64,000 nucleotides of DNA. Source: Psoroptes ovis. Its lineage: Eukaryota > Arthropoda > Arachnida > Sarcoptiformes > Psoroptidae. Location of the stretch: contig PQWQ01000006.1 in NCBI GenBank assembly GCA_002943765.1, positions 434,001-498,000 of the forward strand, given 5' to 3'. The translations under genes were made by a program, and so were the position numbers. The number at the start of each line of letters is the position of its first letter. The stretch's first letter is position 1. The notes under the pieces were generated by a model. That model was not told the DNA's origin and searched no databases. It was given only the letters and a program-made list of their open reading frames with translations. Shown piece after piece: positions 33,762-48,064 of this stretch.

Positions 33762-34519
33762 GCTGTTGAATAAGACGATTCGTCAAATCGTAAACGGGAA
33801 AAAATGATTCAAAACATTCATATGTTGTCAAATTTCATCATATTTTTTTCTCCTCACAAATTTCCCATTCTCTTATTTATATCCAAATGAAATCAATTAT
33901 TCAACAGATAAACAACAAAAGCAAACAAATAAAGGAAAATGATTAGTTTGATAAAATGTTAAAATTGAAGCATTTAAGCATTATCAAATGATTGATACAT
34001 TAATCAAATACCATTGCCATCGTATTTTTTTTCACCAGTGATTTTAAAATTTTTGATTCTTTGATTATTTTTGAAAAAAGAAAAATTTGTATTAAAAACG
34101 ATTGAGAAAATTCCTTTATAAAATATTAAATTTTTAAAATTGAAAAATTTTTGAATTTTAAAATTCCAATCGCCCAAAAAATTGTAATTCTAATCAAACA
34201 ACTTGTAACGTATGAATTTGGTTTTTGAAAACAGAGAAACAAAAAAAATTACAGTGTAACAGTGACTCGACACAAAATTCGATATAAAAAATGAAAATAA
34301 ATTTCATTTCAATTTTTCATTTTTCATTAATCGTCACAATTACTAATTTATACCTTCTGTCATTTGCATTTTGATATTGAACATTTACAACTTAAATATT
34401 AAAAAAAAATATTAATTTTAGAAATAAAACGATTGAAAGAATATTCCTTGATATATTTTTATTGATCATACTTTTATAATTTGTCGATTTTAACTTGAAT
34501 TATAAGAATAATAATTAAA
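33762..34519. other. Intergenic region between LEPROT and VCP
   Basis: 758 bp, very AT-rich, no gene seen. It must hold the LEPROT 3' UTR and the VCP promoter; no clear motif. Confidence 0.5.
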
Positions 34520-37215
34520 ATGTCTGAACCAAAACAAGGGTATGTGATTATCTAAAGTTTTGTCGTAATTATTTTTAAATTAACTTTATTTATTTTCAGT
34601 GATGATTTAGCTACAGCTATTCTCAAACGTAAACAAAAACCGAATCGTCTTTTTGTCGAAGAAGCGACAAATGATGATAATTCGGTCATTGCTTTATCGC
34701 CGGTATGTCTTGTCAATTGAAACAGCTTAATAATCAATAATATATTCAATTTTTTCAAAATTTAAAGGCTAAAATGGAAGAATTGAATTTGTTCCGTGGT
34801 GATACTGTCTTATTGAAAGGTAAAAAACGACGCAGCACTGTGTGTATTGTTTTATCAGACGACACCTGTCCAAATGAACATATTCGCATGAATAGATGTG
34901 TAAGAAATAATCTTCGTGTACGTTTCGGTGATTTGGTTTCAATTCAACATTGTCCTGATGTCAAATATGGTAAACGTGTTCACATATTACCGATCGATGA
35001 TACTATCGAAGGTGTTACTGGTAGCATATTTGAAGTATTTTTAAAACCATATTTTCTCGAAGCATATCGACCAATTCATAAGGGTGATTTGTTTATTGTT
35101 CGTGCTGCAATGAAAGCAGTTGAATTTAAAGTACTGGAAACCGATCCATCTCCATACTGCATTGTTTCACCTGATACAGTTATATTTTGTGAAGGGGAGC
35201 CAGTAAAACGAGAAGAAGAAGAGGAAAGTCTCAACTCGATCGGTTATGATGATATTGGTGGTTGCCGTAAGCAATTGGCATTGATCAAAGAAATGGTTGA
35301 ATTACCATTACGCCATCCAGCTTTGTTCAAAGCAATTGGCGTTAAACCACCTCGTGGTATTCTCCTTTATGGGCCACCTGGTACCGGCAAAACATTAATT
35401 GCTCGTGCTGTTGCAAATGAGACCGGTGCTTTCTTTTTCTTGATCAATGGTCCTGAAATCATGAGCAAATTAGCTGGAGAATCTGAAAGCAATCTTCGAC
35501 GAGCATTTGAAGAAGCAGAGAAAAATGCTCCTGCTATAATTTTCATTGATGAATTAGATGCCATCGCACCTAAACGTGAAAAAACTCATGGTGAAGTTGA
35601 ACGGCGTATCGTATCACAACTATTGACATTGATGGACGGTTTAAAACAACGTGCTCATGTCATCGTAATGGCTGCAACCAATCGCCCAAATAGCATCGAT
35701 CCTGCTCTCAGACGCTTTGGTCGATTCGATCGTGAAGTTGACATTGGTATACCTGACACAACAGGCCGTCTAGAAATAATGCGTATTCATACAAAGAACA
35801 TGAAACTTGCTGATGATGTCAATCTCGAAAAGATGGCTCAAGAAACTCATGGTTTTGTTGGCGCTGATTTAGCTCAACTATGTACTGAAGCAGCTTTACA
35901 ACAAATTCGTGAAAAGATGGACTTAATCGATTTAGAAGAAGACCAAATAGATGCTGAAGTCTTGAACTCATTAGCTGTGACCATGGATAATTTCCGTTTC
36001 GCATTGGGCAAGAGTAGTCCAAGTGCTTTGAGAGAGACTGTTGTAGAAGTTCCCACTGTCACATGGGATGATATTGGTGGCTTACAGAATGTCAAAAAAG
36101 AATTGCAAGAAATGATTCAATATCCAGTCGAACATCCAGATAAATTCCTTAAATTTGGTATGACACCATCGCGTGGTGTACTATTCTACGGTCCACCTGG
36201 CTGTGGCAAAACTTTGTTAGCTAAAGCCATAGCTAATGAGTGTCAAGCGAATTTCATCTCAATCAAAGGCCCAGAATTGTTGACCATGTGGTTCGGTGAA
36301 TCTGAAGCAAATGTCAGGGATGTTTTTGATAAGGTAACATTAATATTTAACAAAAGCGACTTTCATTTCAATTTAATTTTGTATAGGCTCGTGCTGCTGC
36401 TCCGTGCGTCTTGTTTTTCGATGAACTTGATTCGATTGCTAAGGCTCGTGGTGGTAGTGTTGGTGATGCCGGTGGTGCTGCTGATCGTGTAATCAATCAA
36501 ATTTTGACTGAAATGGATGGTATGGGCAGTAAAAAGAATGTTTTTATAATTGGTGCAACGAATCGTCCAGATATTATTGATCCAGCTATATTACGACCTG
36601 GACGTTTAGATCAATTGATGTATATTCCATTGCCTGATGAAAAATCACGAGAATCAATTCTTAAAGCTAATCTTAGAAAATCACCAATCTCAAAAGAAGT
36701 AGATTTAAGCTACATTGCTAAAATAACACATGGATTTAGTGGTGCAGATCTTACTGAAATTTGTCAACGTGCCTGTAAACTTGCAATTCGTGAAGCAATT
36801 GAAGCAGAAATAAAACGCGCAAAAGAAAAAAAGAACCAAGAACCATCAGCAATGGTAAATTTTTTTGTAAAATTCTCAAAATATTGATTTCCATTTTTTT
36901 CATACTATAGGATGTCGAAGAACAAGATCCAGTGCCAGAAATACGTAGAGATCATTTTGAAGAAGCTATGAAAATGGCAAGAAGATCTGTAAGCGATGCT
37001 GATATACGTAAATATGAGATGTTTTCTCAAACGTTGCAACAAAGTCGTGGCTTTGGTTCAAATTTCAGGTAGAATCGCAGCATTAATTTTTTGAAATTGT
37101 CATTTTATCAATTGTATCTTATATGATCATTCTAAATAACAGATTTCCAGGAAGTCAAAACCAACCATCATCTAACAATGAGACTGATAATGTTGATGAA
37201 GATTTATATACATAA
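34520..37215 (+). CDS. VCP: Transitional endoplasmic reticulum ATPase VCP/TER94/CDC48
   Basis: Hexameric AAA+ unfoldase that extracts ubiquitinated proteins in ERAD, membrane fusion and many quality-control pathways. Six exons: 34520-34539, 34600-34702, 34768-36333, 36387-36854, 36911-37068, 37143-37215 (2388 bp, 795 residues; human 806). The N domain contains LFRGDTVLLKGKKR and VFLKPYFLEAYRPI. D1 has Walker A GPPGTGKT and Walker B IIFIDELDAI. D2 has GPPGCGKT and LFFDELDSIA. The arginine-finger regions are intact (LRRFGRFDREVDIG in D1, LRPGRLDQLMYIPLP in D2). The C-terminus ends EDLYT, close to the conserved phospho-Tyr tail that binds PUB/PUL cofactors. All splice junctions keep frame. Confidence 0.97.
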
Positions 37216-38123
37216 CGTTAACAACATGGGCAAAATTCACAGTGTATCAAAACAGCAGCAATGATGATGGAATTGTTTTTCAGAAAAAATGCGCAAAATT
37301 TCATGATTCTGACTCTATTTTCATTTTCTAGTACTTTCATTTTTGTTCTTGTTGTTGCTGCTGTTATCGAAAATTTGAATAAATAGATGAAGAAATAACC
37401 AAAACAAATTAAATGATATTGAAGAAAATTTTGTATAATTTAAAATATAAAAGAAAATTTTTTAAAATTAAAATTTCTTTTCAATAATTTATAATCAATT
37501 TATATTTCTCAGAATTCAATTAAAATTTTATTTCAAGACAAGCAAAATAGAACTATTCATTTGAAAAATTATTTTACAAAAAAAATGTATTCAATTGTGC
37601 ATTAAAAATATATATAACAGAAAAAATTCACATACATAAAATAAAAAACAAATATCATTATTTGGACTAGTTTATAATGGCCGGAAAAAGGCAAATCGAT
37701 CTAATTTGTTTTTTCGTTGTAATTATACAATTGGAATTTTTTTAGGCTGAAATCTTGAAAAAAATTTTACAAAGTTTTATCTACAATTCAGGCATAAAAA
37801 GAAGAAAAATTATTTGCATAGATTAATCCATCATCGATTATCAATCATGATCAAAATAAAATAAAAAAGCTGCCAAATACATAATTTTAGGCAATGTAAA
37901 AATATCACAACCGCAAGGAATTGTTTTTTAGTTATTTGTTTGGTCAAACATGATTCTGTTGGGGCGAATGGAAAAACATAAAAAAGAAATGCCAAAAAAT
38001 CATTGATTCGAAAGACATTGATTTGATAAAAGATCGATTGTTATCAATTTTCAAACGGATCTTTTTTCTGAAATCATTTGTTGAGCATAGTGCGGTTCAG
38101 AATGCTCGTTGATTGCTGTTCCA
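37216..38123. other. Convergent 3' region of VCP and the DUF704x gene
   Basis: About 0.9 kb, AT-rich; contains AATAAA-type signals near 37378 and presumably both 3' UTRs. No coding sequence is seen. Confidence 0.55.
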
Positions 38124-40765
38124 TTACATTATAAAAAATTGATCATTGGCCAGCATGATAATAATGATTCCAAATAATAATAGGGCAATTTTATCATATT
38201 TAATGATGATATTTGAAGTTGAACTTGAACGATGACAGGAACCTTCATGAATCAAAGTGAATGAAATAGTCTCATCATATTTATTATCATTCATTAAAAT
38301 TGATGACGATGAAGATGATGATGGAGATGGACGGAATGATCTTGAAGGAATATTATAATTATTGTTGTAATTTTGGAAAATTTGATCATTTTGACGATGA
38401 CAAAAATGACTATTACGTATCAAACGAATTTCTTGATCATCATTGTTATATGCTATACAATATTCATAATTGAATTTATCAATTAATGATACTAGAAAAT
38501 ATTGTGTATTATTTTCTCTCCAACCACCGCGACAATAGAAATCTGATAATAAAAATTTTTTAGATAAAAAATATAAATTCAAAAAATGAATAAATACTTT
38601 TTACACGATTATCTGTGGTACAAATGAATTGAAATAAGTCTGGTTCTTCACAATTAGTTCGCAATTTGAGTGCTTTTTCTTGGCACACGAATCTTGAGTC
38701 TAGTAATGAAACTAATCGACTATGATTAGCTAGAATTTTTTGATTATTATTATTATGATAATAAGATGGTATTCGTGTGCGGATCGAAAATATCCCATTC
38801 AATTCACAATGTTTTGTCTCTTGATCTAAAGCTTAATTTCAAATTAGAAAAAAAATGAATAAATTATGATGAAAAATGATTGATTGCATACTTGTTAATG
38901 TATGAAAATTCGTAGAGCGAATAGGAAAATTATTTATCGAACAAGCTTCATTAATGTCTGAAACAATATTTCCAATTTGTAATTCAGTAATACGATCTTC
39001 ACGTTGATATGCATTCATACAAGCATAGCCGCTCGAACTGTTAGTTTGTATGAGGTGAAATTTTAAGAATGCTAATTAATTTCAAATGCTATAGAAAATT
39101 TTCACCATACCATTGCACTGTTGTATGTATTATGAAGCGACTGACATTAAAATGATATTGGAATGATACATCATCAGAACGTATACATTTAGCACGTTGA
39201 TATATTGTTTGTTTCATATCAATTACAGAAAATTGATTCAAGGCAGAGAAATCATAGAGATGACGATTATCTAATGTTTTCCAAATTTTCGAATCTGTGA
39301 TCCATGATGGAAATTCACAACTATGCTGTATAGAATTGGATCTACGTAATTTGAATGTACGTGAACCATCACGAGGTGAAAAAAGGCCTTCACAACTAGC
39401 ATCACCGGATTGACCAATATTATAGCTTTCAATATGATCAGAATTGTTACGCTCGAAAACTAAACAACGAAAGCGATCTTCATCAGTTGTTGCTAGTTGG
39501 TGATAAAATTTTCCAACTAAATAACGATATGATCCTTCTTTCCAATCCGCTAAACATTCGAATTCTTCCACTAAAAAAAATAATTGAATTATACAAAAAT
39601 AAATTCATGAAAATATTTGATAAACATTCATCATTTATACCTTTACTCTCAGAACCATGAATATCAATACAAGCTCGAAACTTGAACAATAAATGTCGGT
39701 CATCAGTACATTCATCGATTGTTGATGGTGGATCACGACATTCATTCATAATACCTTTTGAATAGGAAAACGTAAATGGACCATTAAAAGGACACTTGAT
39801 GGGAGATGTATTCACTATATAAAAAGATAAAATTTATTTAGGAAAAAAGTTTAAATTTATTGCACTTTAAATAATGATAATAATAGAAGAATGAATCGAT
39901 CATGCAATAGTTTGATTGATTGATCGGATTCGATCGATTAAATAATATGGTCAAATCGAATTATAATATGTATAACGGAATGAATTTCCATCACATTTCT
40001 TTCTCACACAAAAACTAGGAAAAAAGCTAATCATTAAAAACACAAAGGACTAATAATAAAATTTTGTAAAACATCATCACACCATGTCATCATCATCATT
40101 GTTATTGATTTTGATTTGAAATGGTTAAATGATAATGGATTTAAATAAATCGGCAAAATCGTAATTATGATAATACAAATAAAAAAAGAATAGATTTGAT
40201 TCAACAATAAAAATCGAATAATCATTAAATAATAATGACAAACCTCTAAATAATGAATATAATGGAGCATCACCATTTATATCGAAACAAATTTCATTTG
40301 TAGCTTCATTTAATGGATAACAATAACTTGCTATTAGTTGAATGAAGAGAAAATAAATGCATTTTAAATTGATAAAATTTATTAATAATTCAACAAACAT
40401 ACTTTCTTTATATTGTAGTATGTTTAAATGTCTTTCGCTAATGACCAAACAACGAACACAGCGATCAGTTCTTAAAATGGGAAATTTCCGATTAAAATTT
40501 TGAAGAAATTGAAAAATGGTAATGAATCGAAAATAATCAAAACATACCTATTTTCAATTATAAATTTATCACCATAATTTTTTCTGCATATACCTTTATT
40601 GGAAATATTATTGATTGTGATTGTAATTGTATTCGATACACCTTTCTGAAACCAATTCCCCCACCAATGTTCAGGAAACTTACATTCATCATTATTTTTT
40701 ATTTTTATTGCATTTATTGTCAATAATGCATAAAAAAGATAATATAATATCGATACTTTAATCAT
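38124..40765 (-). CDS. Secreted/membrane-anchored Cys-rich protein of the DUF7042-DUF7045 type
   Basis: Eight exons on the minus strand: 40548-40765, 40403-40470, 40244-40330, 39641-39814, 39111-39570, 38892-39037, 38598-38825, 38124-38542 (1800 bp, 599 residues). A signal peptide (MIKVSILYYLFYALLTINA) is followed by conserved extracellular blocks: WWGNWFQKGV, GICRKNYGDKF, CVRCLVISERHLNILQYKE, ICFDINGDAPLYSLFRG, CPFNGPFTFSYSKG, CTDDRHLLFKF and LADWKEGSYRYLVGKF. I recognise this order from conserved arthropod proteins carrying domains of unknown function 7042-7045; the numbers are from memory. A Ser-rich stretch and a C-terminal hydrophobic helix suggest a membrane or GPI anchor. The exon 7/8 donor is uncertain (GTATTT used; GTGTAA also keeps frame). 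An upstream in-frame ATG at 40966 would hide the signal peptide. Confidence 0.82.
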
Positions 40766-43700
40766 AATTCTAAACAATAATAAATTATTATGATTCAATG
40801 ACTTCGTTCTATGATGTTTACTAGATGATTTAAATATTTCATTTATTATTCTATAATGTCGAAAATTTTCATGTAATGATGATAAATTTTGTCTATCATA
40901 TAAATTAATATGATTTTTATGAGTGTATGATGAAGGAAACAATGTGTATTCCATAATTTTAGCCATTTATGTTGATTATAGTTTTTTTTTGTTCTATGGA
41001 AATTGATTATAATGATGATGATGCCATAACATATTTACTCATATATCACACATTTTATTTCATTTCAATTTCTTTTTTTCTCATTCACATATGGATGTTA
41101 TTGATGATGAAGATGATTTAGGAAGCTCCAATTTCGAATAGCAAAAATTTGGATTATAAAAAATTTAAAAATTGAGCCATCGTAACTATGGTCATCTATG
41201 ATTGTTGATTGATGTTATCATAAATAAACATTTTTCTCAATTTGATGTTAAATATAAAATAAACACGGATTTTTATCGTTTTTTGTCGTTTGTTCAAAGT
41301 ATATATGGCTATTATTGAAACTTCAAATACATAAACAAATAAAAAGATTTATTTTTTATATTACATACTTAATCAAACATGAAATATGAATAAAAATTTA
41401 TGTAAATAATAATTCTGGACACAATGCATAAATTTTCATAATCTCCAGTTCATGGATTAGAACAAAGAAAAATCGTTAAATTTTTCACAATACAGAATTT
41501 CAAAAAATAAAATAAAGCAGAATAAGAATCTATAAATCTATTGAATCTTCATCATTTATTTCGGAATCGGAGATTTTCAATGAAGAAAAGAGTTGGGCGT
41601 CGAGTTTGAGCATTTAACCATCATTTAACAAATGTTGAAATTTTTTTATTGAATTTTTTATTTTTCATCATTCAATTTTTCACACACATTTAACACAGAA
41701 TCAATGTGATGATGATGATGACGATAAATACATAATATAGCAAAGAAAAAAAAATGAAAATGAAACAAAATTTCGTATAGAAAATTATTAGTGGGAAAAA
41801 TTGATATGTGTGAAATCAAAACACTTGGAAAAAATTTCATTTCATATTCATAAAATAACAAACATCTGAATAGATGTGCCTTTTTTTCAAAAATTTTTCA
41901 AAACAAAATGTCCAAATAGATTATATTATTCAATTGAAGAGTTGGCCATTTCTTTTACTTTTTTTTCAATACATCATTGCTCATCGCTATTCAAAGGGGA
42001 TAAAAATATGAAATTTAATAATAAAAAAAAACAACACAAAATATGAAAATATTTCTGTTTCAGCTGAAAATAAAATGAATGAAAAACTTTAAATAAAATC
42101 GCCTGGCAATTGGCTATTTGTTCACTTCGTTTTGCTTGTTCGTCACTTCATTCAGTCATTGCCGTTGTTTATATTTATTGAATATAGAACCCGTCAATGT
42201 TTCGAATGTTTGAAATGGAAATGAATCATGAGTAACAATTTTCATGGATAGTCCCGACAAATCTATTACAAAAAAAAAAAAAACAATTGCACGTAGCAGC
42301 ATAGACGTTAGAGAACAATGTTTTGTCACAATGACAACAACAATAAACCTGTTTATTGTTTTTTTCTCTATTTTAGGTTAGAAGGAAAAAAAAAGGTAGC
42401 AGTATACAGGTAAATTTAAAGAATTTTTTTGATTAAAGTAAATTTTTAAAATTCTCAATTTGTCATTTATTTCACTACCACTACCACTTTTCTCTTCTTT
42501 TTTTTGAGGGTTTGTTTCGATTGGTTGTGTACTTTTTGCTTTTTTTTTTGACCTCCTCTTTCTTAAGGGTATACTCTTTCATTTCTCATTTTTTTTTTTG
42601 CGAAACAAATCGAAAGCTTAGATTCATTCGATCGATCGAATTCAAATGCGAATAAATTTGAATTTTTTGTTCACTGCCAAATTCAAATGAATTTATATGA
42701 AGATAATCGACGATATTTAAGATGGAAATGAAGAAAAATGAAGGAATAAAATTGCATTAAAAATGAATTTCACATTCAATTCTTTGTTTTTTTTTTGTTT
42801 GTTTGTATCGTATAAAATTTAATTTTCCATTTTATTTATGCATTAAATTATTCAAAAAAAAAAAAAAAAAAAAAATTGGAGAAAATTTATGAAATCCTTG
42901 GCGATTTAAATAGATTTATCAACGATGGTGAATAATAATAGAAAAAATGGGAGAAAAATTGATAGCGCGATCCAATAACATTCAAAATACTATGAATGGT
43001 AAACAGAGAAAAATGGTCAAATATATTTTTTTTCGAAGACTAAAAGATTTGATTTTCTCTTGTTTGTTTGTTGATGTTGTCCTTTTTTCCTTTATTTTTC
43101 ATTCGCATATCATTAGCATCATAGAACGAAAAAAATGTAGTCACGATTTTATCATTGAATCAATAATAATAACAAAGCAATAATAGCAGCGATAATCGAC
43201 CCGAACGATCGCGACCAAGTTATATAATAAACTTTTTATTAGGATTTTTTTCTTCTATTTCTTCAACAACATTTTATTGTTATTATAAAATAATTTCAAA
43301 AAAATTCAAATTTCAATCATCGTTTTCAAACAAAAGAGTTTTGAACAACAGCAACAACAATCAAGAATTCAATTATATGAATCATACATGTTTTAATCAT
43401 AATCATGTATAAATATCAATAACAACAACATCAACAGCAGCAGTAAAAATTTTTTCCGGTATAATTCAATTTTTTCAAAGAGAAATAATAAATGATTAAG
43501 CAAACATAATGATGATGATGATGAAAAAAAAAACAAACCTGGTCAACAAAAATCATGAAATTTGATTATTATGATTATTATTATTATTTTCAAATTAAGA
43601 TCTCTTTGAGTAAATCAAAAATGAGAAAAATAAATAAATGAATAAATAAATAAACAAACAAAGAAAAAGTTAATCATCATTGTTGTTGGACATGGAATAA

Positions 43701-45712
43701 TGGAAATGTTTATTTTAAAATCAAAAAAGAAAAATCAAGAAATAAAAATTTGAAATTGAACAAAGTTAAACGAACATTTTTAAATTTCAATTTATTACCG
43801 ATGAACTATTGCTAAACAAAAAAACGTAATCGAGAAAAAATTCATTTATATTCAATTCAGCTGTAAAGCCAAATTAGAGAAAAAACAATTTATTTATTTA
43901 TTTTATTCTTTCGAAAAATTCTTTGCAGCTAAAATCAATTGCTTTAAGCACGAAAAAAATATATGTGAAAAAATTGTTTGCTTGAATTCGTAAATGTCAA
44001 ACAAAAAACCAGCAGTCAAGGAAGGAAATAAATGAAAATAGTAGAAAAACAAATTAAATTCAATATTATCGATTTTCATAAACAATATATGTTCCATTCA
44101 TTTGGTCATTTATTTGATCAAAATTTACGATAAAATGCATCAGCCGGAATGAATGAATGAATCTAAAAAAAGAAAAAAATTCAAAAATGAATAAATTCCA
44201 AAAGAAAAATAGAAATGAACAAACATGTGACATGACCAGAAATAATTTTTGGTTTAAAAAATTCAGAATAATCGTAAACAACAACGACAGCAACAACAAC
44301 AAAAACGACAATGATGAATAAAAAAAAGAAAAGAAAAATGAAAATAATTTAACCATCAATTTTTTACCAGTTTTTTTTTCGGTCGAATAATTCTAGTGAA
44401 TTTCAATTTTTCTTTACCATTTTCTATTATTATTTGGGCCATTCAACAAACAAACAAATATCGATTAAAACAATGAATATTATCAGCATCATTATTATTA
44501 TTACGATTATCCTGAAAAATGAAGAGAAAAAAATCATTTCAAATCACATAATGATAAAACTACTGAATATAATGATAATTGAATCAACACACAGAGACAA
44601 ATGTGAAAACATTTTTTCAACATAAATCACAGTGCAAATAATGATATTATTATTCATCATATTTCAAATGAAATTTGATGGCAATATAATTGTTTTTCAT
44701 TTTTTTTTTTTTCATTTATCCTACTACCTAAAATAATCATTAATATTTGGTTATTTGAAGAATTTTATTCAAAAAAAAAAGTTTTCATCAACATTTCTTC
44801 AATATTTTTTGCCGTGATCATTAATTAAAATCATCATCATCATCATCAAATGGTTATAAATTTTTCATTCTTTGATTAATATGAATTGAAAAATTCCATA
44901 CAACTTTTTTTTCAGGTAAAAACTTTTCAAATGGGCGTATTTTTTTCAATAATTTTTTTTTGTTTTTGGTTGGTTCATCAAAACTGAAAGAATTCAAAGG
45001 TAAAAAACAATTGAAAATTATTATTTTTTATTTTTATAACGTTTTGAATGATATTTTCATGATTTGCCGAATAATCATATACTGAATCATATTATTAATC
45101 GTTGGTTATGTATTAGAATAAGAAATATGTTTGACAGAATGAAAAAAAAAATTGATTTGAAATTCAAATTCTTGGAAAACCGAAACGAAATGGAAAAAAA
45201 GGAATCATTACAAATGACAATTTTATTCAATGAATTATGAGTGAAAAAAAATGAAAAAGAAAATGAAAAATTCAAGTTGTGGACAATAAAGCTTTGAAAA
45301 TCCCATCGATTCTGGAATAATAATAATGATCATAATTTTATTCATGAAAAAAAAAAACAATTGAAAATTGGAATAAGAGAATAAAAACGTTAACAAAAAT
45401 ATATTCAAAAAAAACGAGAATCTAAAATTATTATCTTGATTATTCATCATCATCGTTATTATTTATTATTATCGAATTTCATCGAGTTTATGTGATATCA
45501 TTAATTAATTTATTTAAAAAAAATTGAACTTTTTCATTGAAAGAGACGTTGACATTGAATAATTTGAAGAATGGAAAAATATTTGGAGAAAATTTTTAAA
45601 AAATCACATCATTTTTTATTTTTATTTTTTTTTTTTTTTTTTTTTTTTGAAAAAATTTCAAACTGAATCATTATTCGCATATCAATAATAATATCGTGAA
45701 TTCGTATCCGTA
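40766..45712. other. 5-kb gene-poor AT-rich region
   Basis: No coding exon can be supported. The sequence is dominated by A/T runs and short simple repeats, including a 22-nt A run (42854-42875), a 24-nt T run (45625-45648) and ATC/GAT trinucleotide stretches. Less AT-biased patches lie near 41540-41620 and 42100-42260. The nearest genes are both on the minus strand (DUF704x starts at 40765; V-ATPase e ends at 45713), so the left part probably includes the DUF704x promoter. Confidence 0.55.
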
Positions 45713-47047
45713 TCAAAAGCCCCATTTTTGCATCAATATTAATGTTGTCACTTTAAGCTGTGGACCAAATAATGGATTCAGCTGTGCTATATATGTTGTT
45801 ACCCATCTGTGAAAAAATGGTTGAATGAAATGAGAAAAAAATGAAATGAAATACAAAAAAAAATTTTAAAATAAATGGAAAATGTTGAAATTTTTGAAGA
45901 AAAAAAAGCAAAAACTAAAAATTCAATTGACAATCGTCAAAAAAAAAAAAAAAATATTGTTGAACAATTTTTCATTATCATCTTATCAAATTAATAATAT
46001 AACATATAAAATATATTTGATTAAGGCAAGAAAAAAAATCATGAACAAATATCTCTTTTGTATGATACACATATCTATGAAAAATTATATTCTCATTTAA
46101 CCATACATCTATCTTCATAACCCTTTTTTAAAATCGATACTTTTAATTATTGTGTGAATGCACACAGAGAAATGAAAAGAAAAAATTTAATCATAAAAAA
46201 ATGGAAAAAAATGACAAATTCTTTTGATTCAAAAAATTTATCCTCATTCATTCATTCATACATTTATTTCGTTGATTTAATACACTCATATTTATGATCA
46301 TAATGAAAGGGTTGACACAATTTTCGAACAATGTCGACCATATATTTGTCAGTTTTTTTTTTTTGTTTAAATGAATGCATGCATAAGTTCTATGTAAAGC
46401 ATTAGATTCATATATGATTGAATGAAATCGACTAAATCCATGTTTGAAAATTTTTCATTCAAAAAATAAAGAAGAAATGTGTGTGTGTGTGTGCATGTAA
46501 TTCATTTGAATGATTATAAATCTTTGAATTTTTTTTTTCGTCATTCATTCTTTCATTTATAATTTAATTAAAATTATGAAATAAAAATGAGAAGAAATGA
46601 AATGAAATTAGAATGAAAAGAAAAATAATTTCAAAGATTTATGAAGATTAAAATGTAAAATGAAATTGATTTATTTTTTTCAAATTGTTTAAGGATTTTT
46701 TTCGCGTCTTTTTTTTGAAAAAAATTGTCTAATTAAAAAAACACTTACAATACCCAACAACAGACGGCAGTCATCATCAAACATGTGATCGTAATGCTTT
46801 GGTGGTTAATGAATCACAGGAGAAAAACGCCCAGTTTTTCGACCAAAATGAAAATTTGATAAAATATGAACAAATTATTGAATTAATCAATCAGTCATTG
46901 ATCAGTGAAATTCAATAGAAAAATTAATTGATTAATCAATTAATTAACTTACCCTTTATTTGGACCACGCGGAACAAATATCGGTAAAACAAAACCGATA
47001 ATAAACCAAAATCCTGTGATTGCTCCGGGTACAATCAACGAATGCAT
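45713..47047 (-). CDS. ATP6V0E: V-type proton ATPase subunit e
   Basis: Tiny proteolipid-like subunit of the membrane V0 sector of the vacuolar proton pump. It is easily missed because it lies on three short exons: 46953-47047, 46749-46796 and 45713-45806 (237 bp, 78 residues; human 81). The join reads MHSLIVPGAITGFWFIIGF, then VLPIFVPRGPNKG, then ITITCLMMTAVCCWVLW, then VTTYIAQLNPLFGPQLK. FVPRGPNKG and AQLNPLFGPQLK are the family signatures, and two membrane helices are evident. Splice sites are GTAAGT with CAAAG, and GTAAGT with CACAG, phases 2 and 2. The second intron is 942 bp, unusually long for this window. Confidence 0.93.
45807..46748 (-). other. Long second intron of the V-ATPase subunit e gene
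   Basis: 942 bp, about ten times the usual intron here. It contains A runs and a (TG)n microsatellite at 46478-46495. No nested coding region is convincing. Confidence 0.7.
46478..46495 (+). repeat. (TG)n microsatellite
   Basis: About eight to nine TG units inside the long intron of the V-ATPase subunit e gene. Confidence 0.85.
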
Positions 47048-48064
47048 GATTGAAATGAGATTTTGATGGATGTTCCTTTCGGCGAAATTTTTAAATTTCT
47101 TCAACAAAAAAAAGAACAGAACAAAATCAGATAGTTTTTTATGAAAATAATTTAAGAGTAAAATTGATGTTCTTTTCTTCAAAACAAGAAAAAATTGTAA
47201 AAAAAATCTTAATTTTTGTCAAAAAAATTGACAAACGACTATTGTAACACAATAAACAATGATCGACTATTTGAACATAAACTGATCACATTTTTTTTGA
47301 ATTAGAATTCAAGCGTTTTAAAAATTCATTTTAATCATTTTCAAGCGAAACAAAAAAAAACATAAAAACAATTTGAATAATAATTATATAATAATAGTTG
47401 TTAGATTGTAGAGAAAAAATTAGAAATAAAATTCAACAAAGAAAAAAAGGATATATGTTTTTCATATTTGTGAGTTATAAGAGAGATTTAAATGAAATAT
47501 TAAGATTCAAACATTGAAAAAAGACAAAAATCTGAATTGATTTTTTCTAAGATTAAAAAAACAAATAAATCGAATAAACAAGTGATAAATGTTGTTGATG
47601 CATGCATTAGTTTTTCAAAATTTTAGATTTTAAAATTAAAATATTATAGAAATTTGAATTATTTACGAACAATTATAATAAATCCAATGATGAAAATTGA
47701 AAAAAATCACATGTTCGCTTTTTTTTGATTTGACCATCAATATGCATAACAATTTTTTTTCATACAAAGGTTTAGATAAAATTATAACAATTGAAATAAT
47801 ATAGTAAAAGATCAAAGTTTTTTTTTCGAAGCCAATTCTTCTTGTATATAAATGATACAATTTAAATCGATCATTATTATGGTGAATGAAAAACAAAACA
47901 AATTAAAAAACAATGATGATCATGATGAAGATTTTGTGATGAGCAACAAAATAATCAATAAAATCCAGCATATTATCATTAATCATTAGGCACTAGTTGG
48001 GCTACGAATAATTGGCTCATTCGAAAATACATTAATTGGTTGTATGCATTGTTTAGACTTATAT
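47048..48064. other. Intergenic region between V-ATPase e and MINDY
   Basis: 1 kb, AT-rich, no gene supported; should contain the MINDY 3' UTR and the V-ATPase e promoter. The minus-strand open frame at 47663-47896 is low-complexity without a domain. Confidence 0.5.

Noticed and set aside
41540..41620. 27-codon minus-strand frame (MLKLDAQLFSSLKISDSEIN...)
   Set aside because: Composition looks coding, but there is no acceptor upstream or neighbouring exon, and the frame is too short to support alone; it may be a small upstream frame of the DUF704x transcript.
42947..43183. 78-residue plus-strand frame in the 5-kb gene-poor region
   Set aside because: Low-complexity, no domain, no signal peptide and no splice partners.
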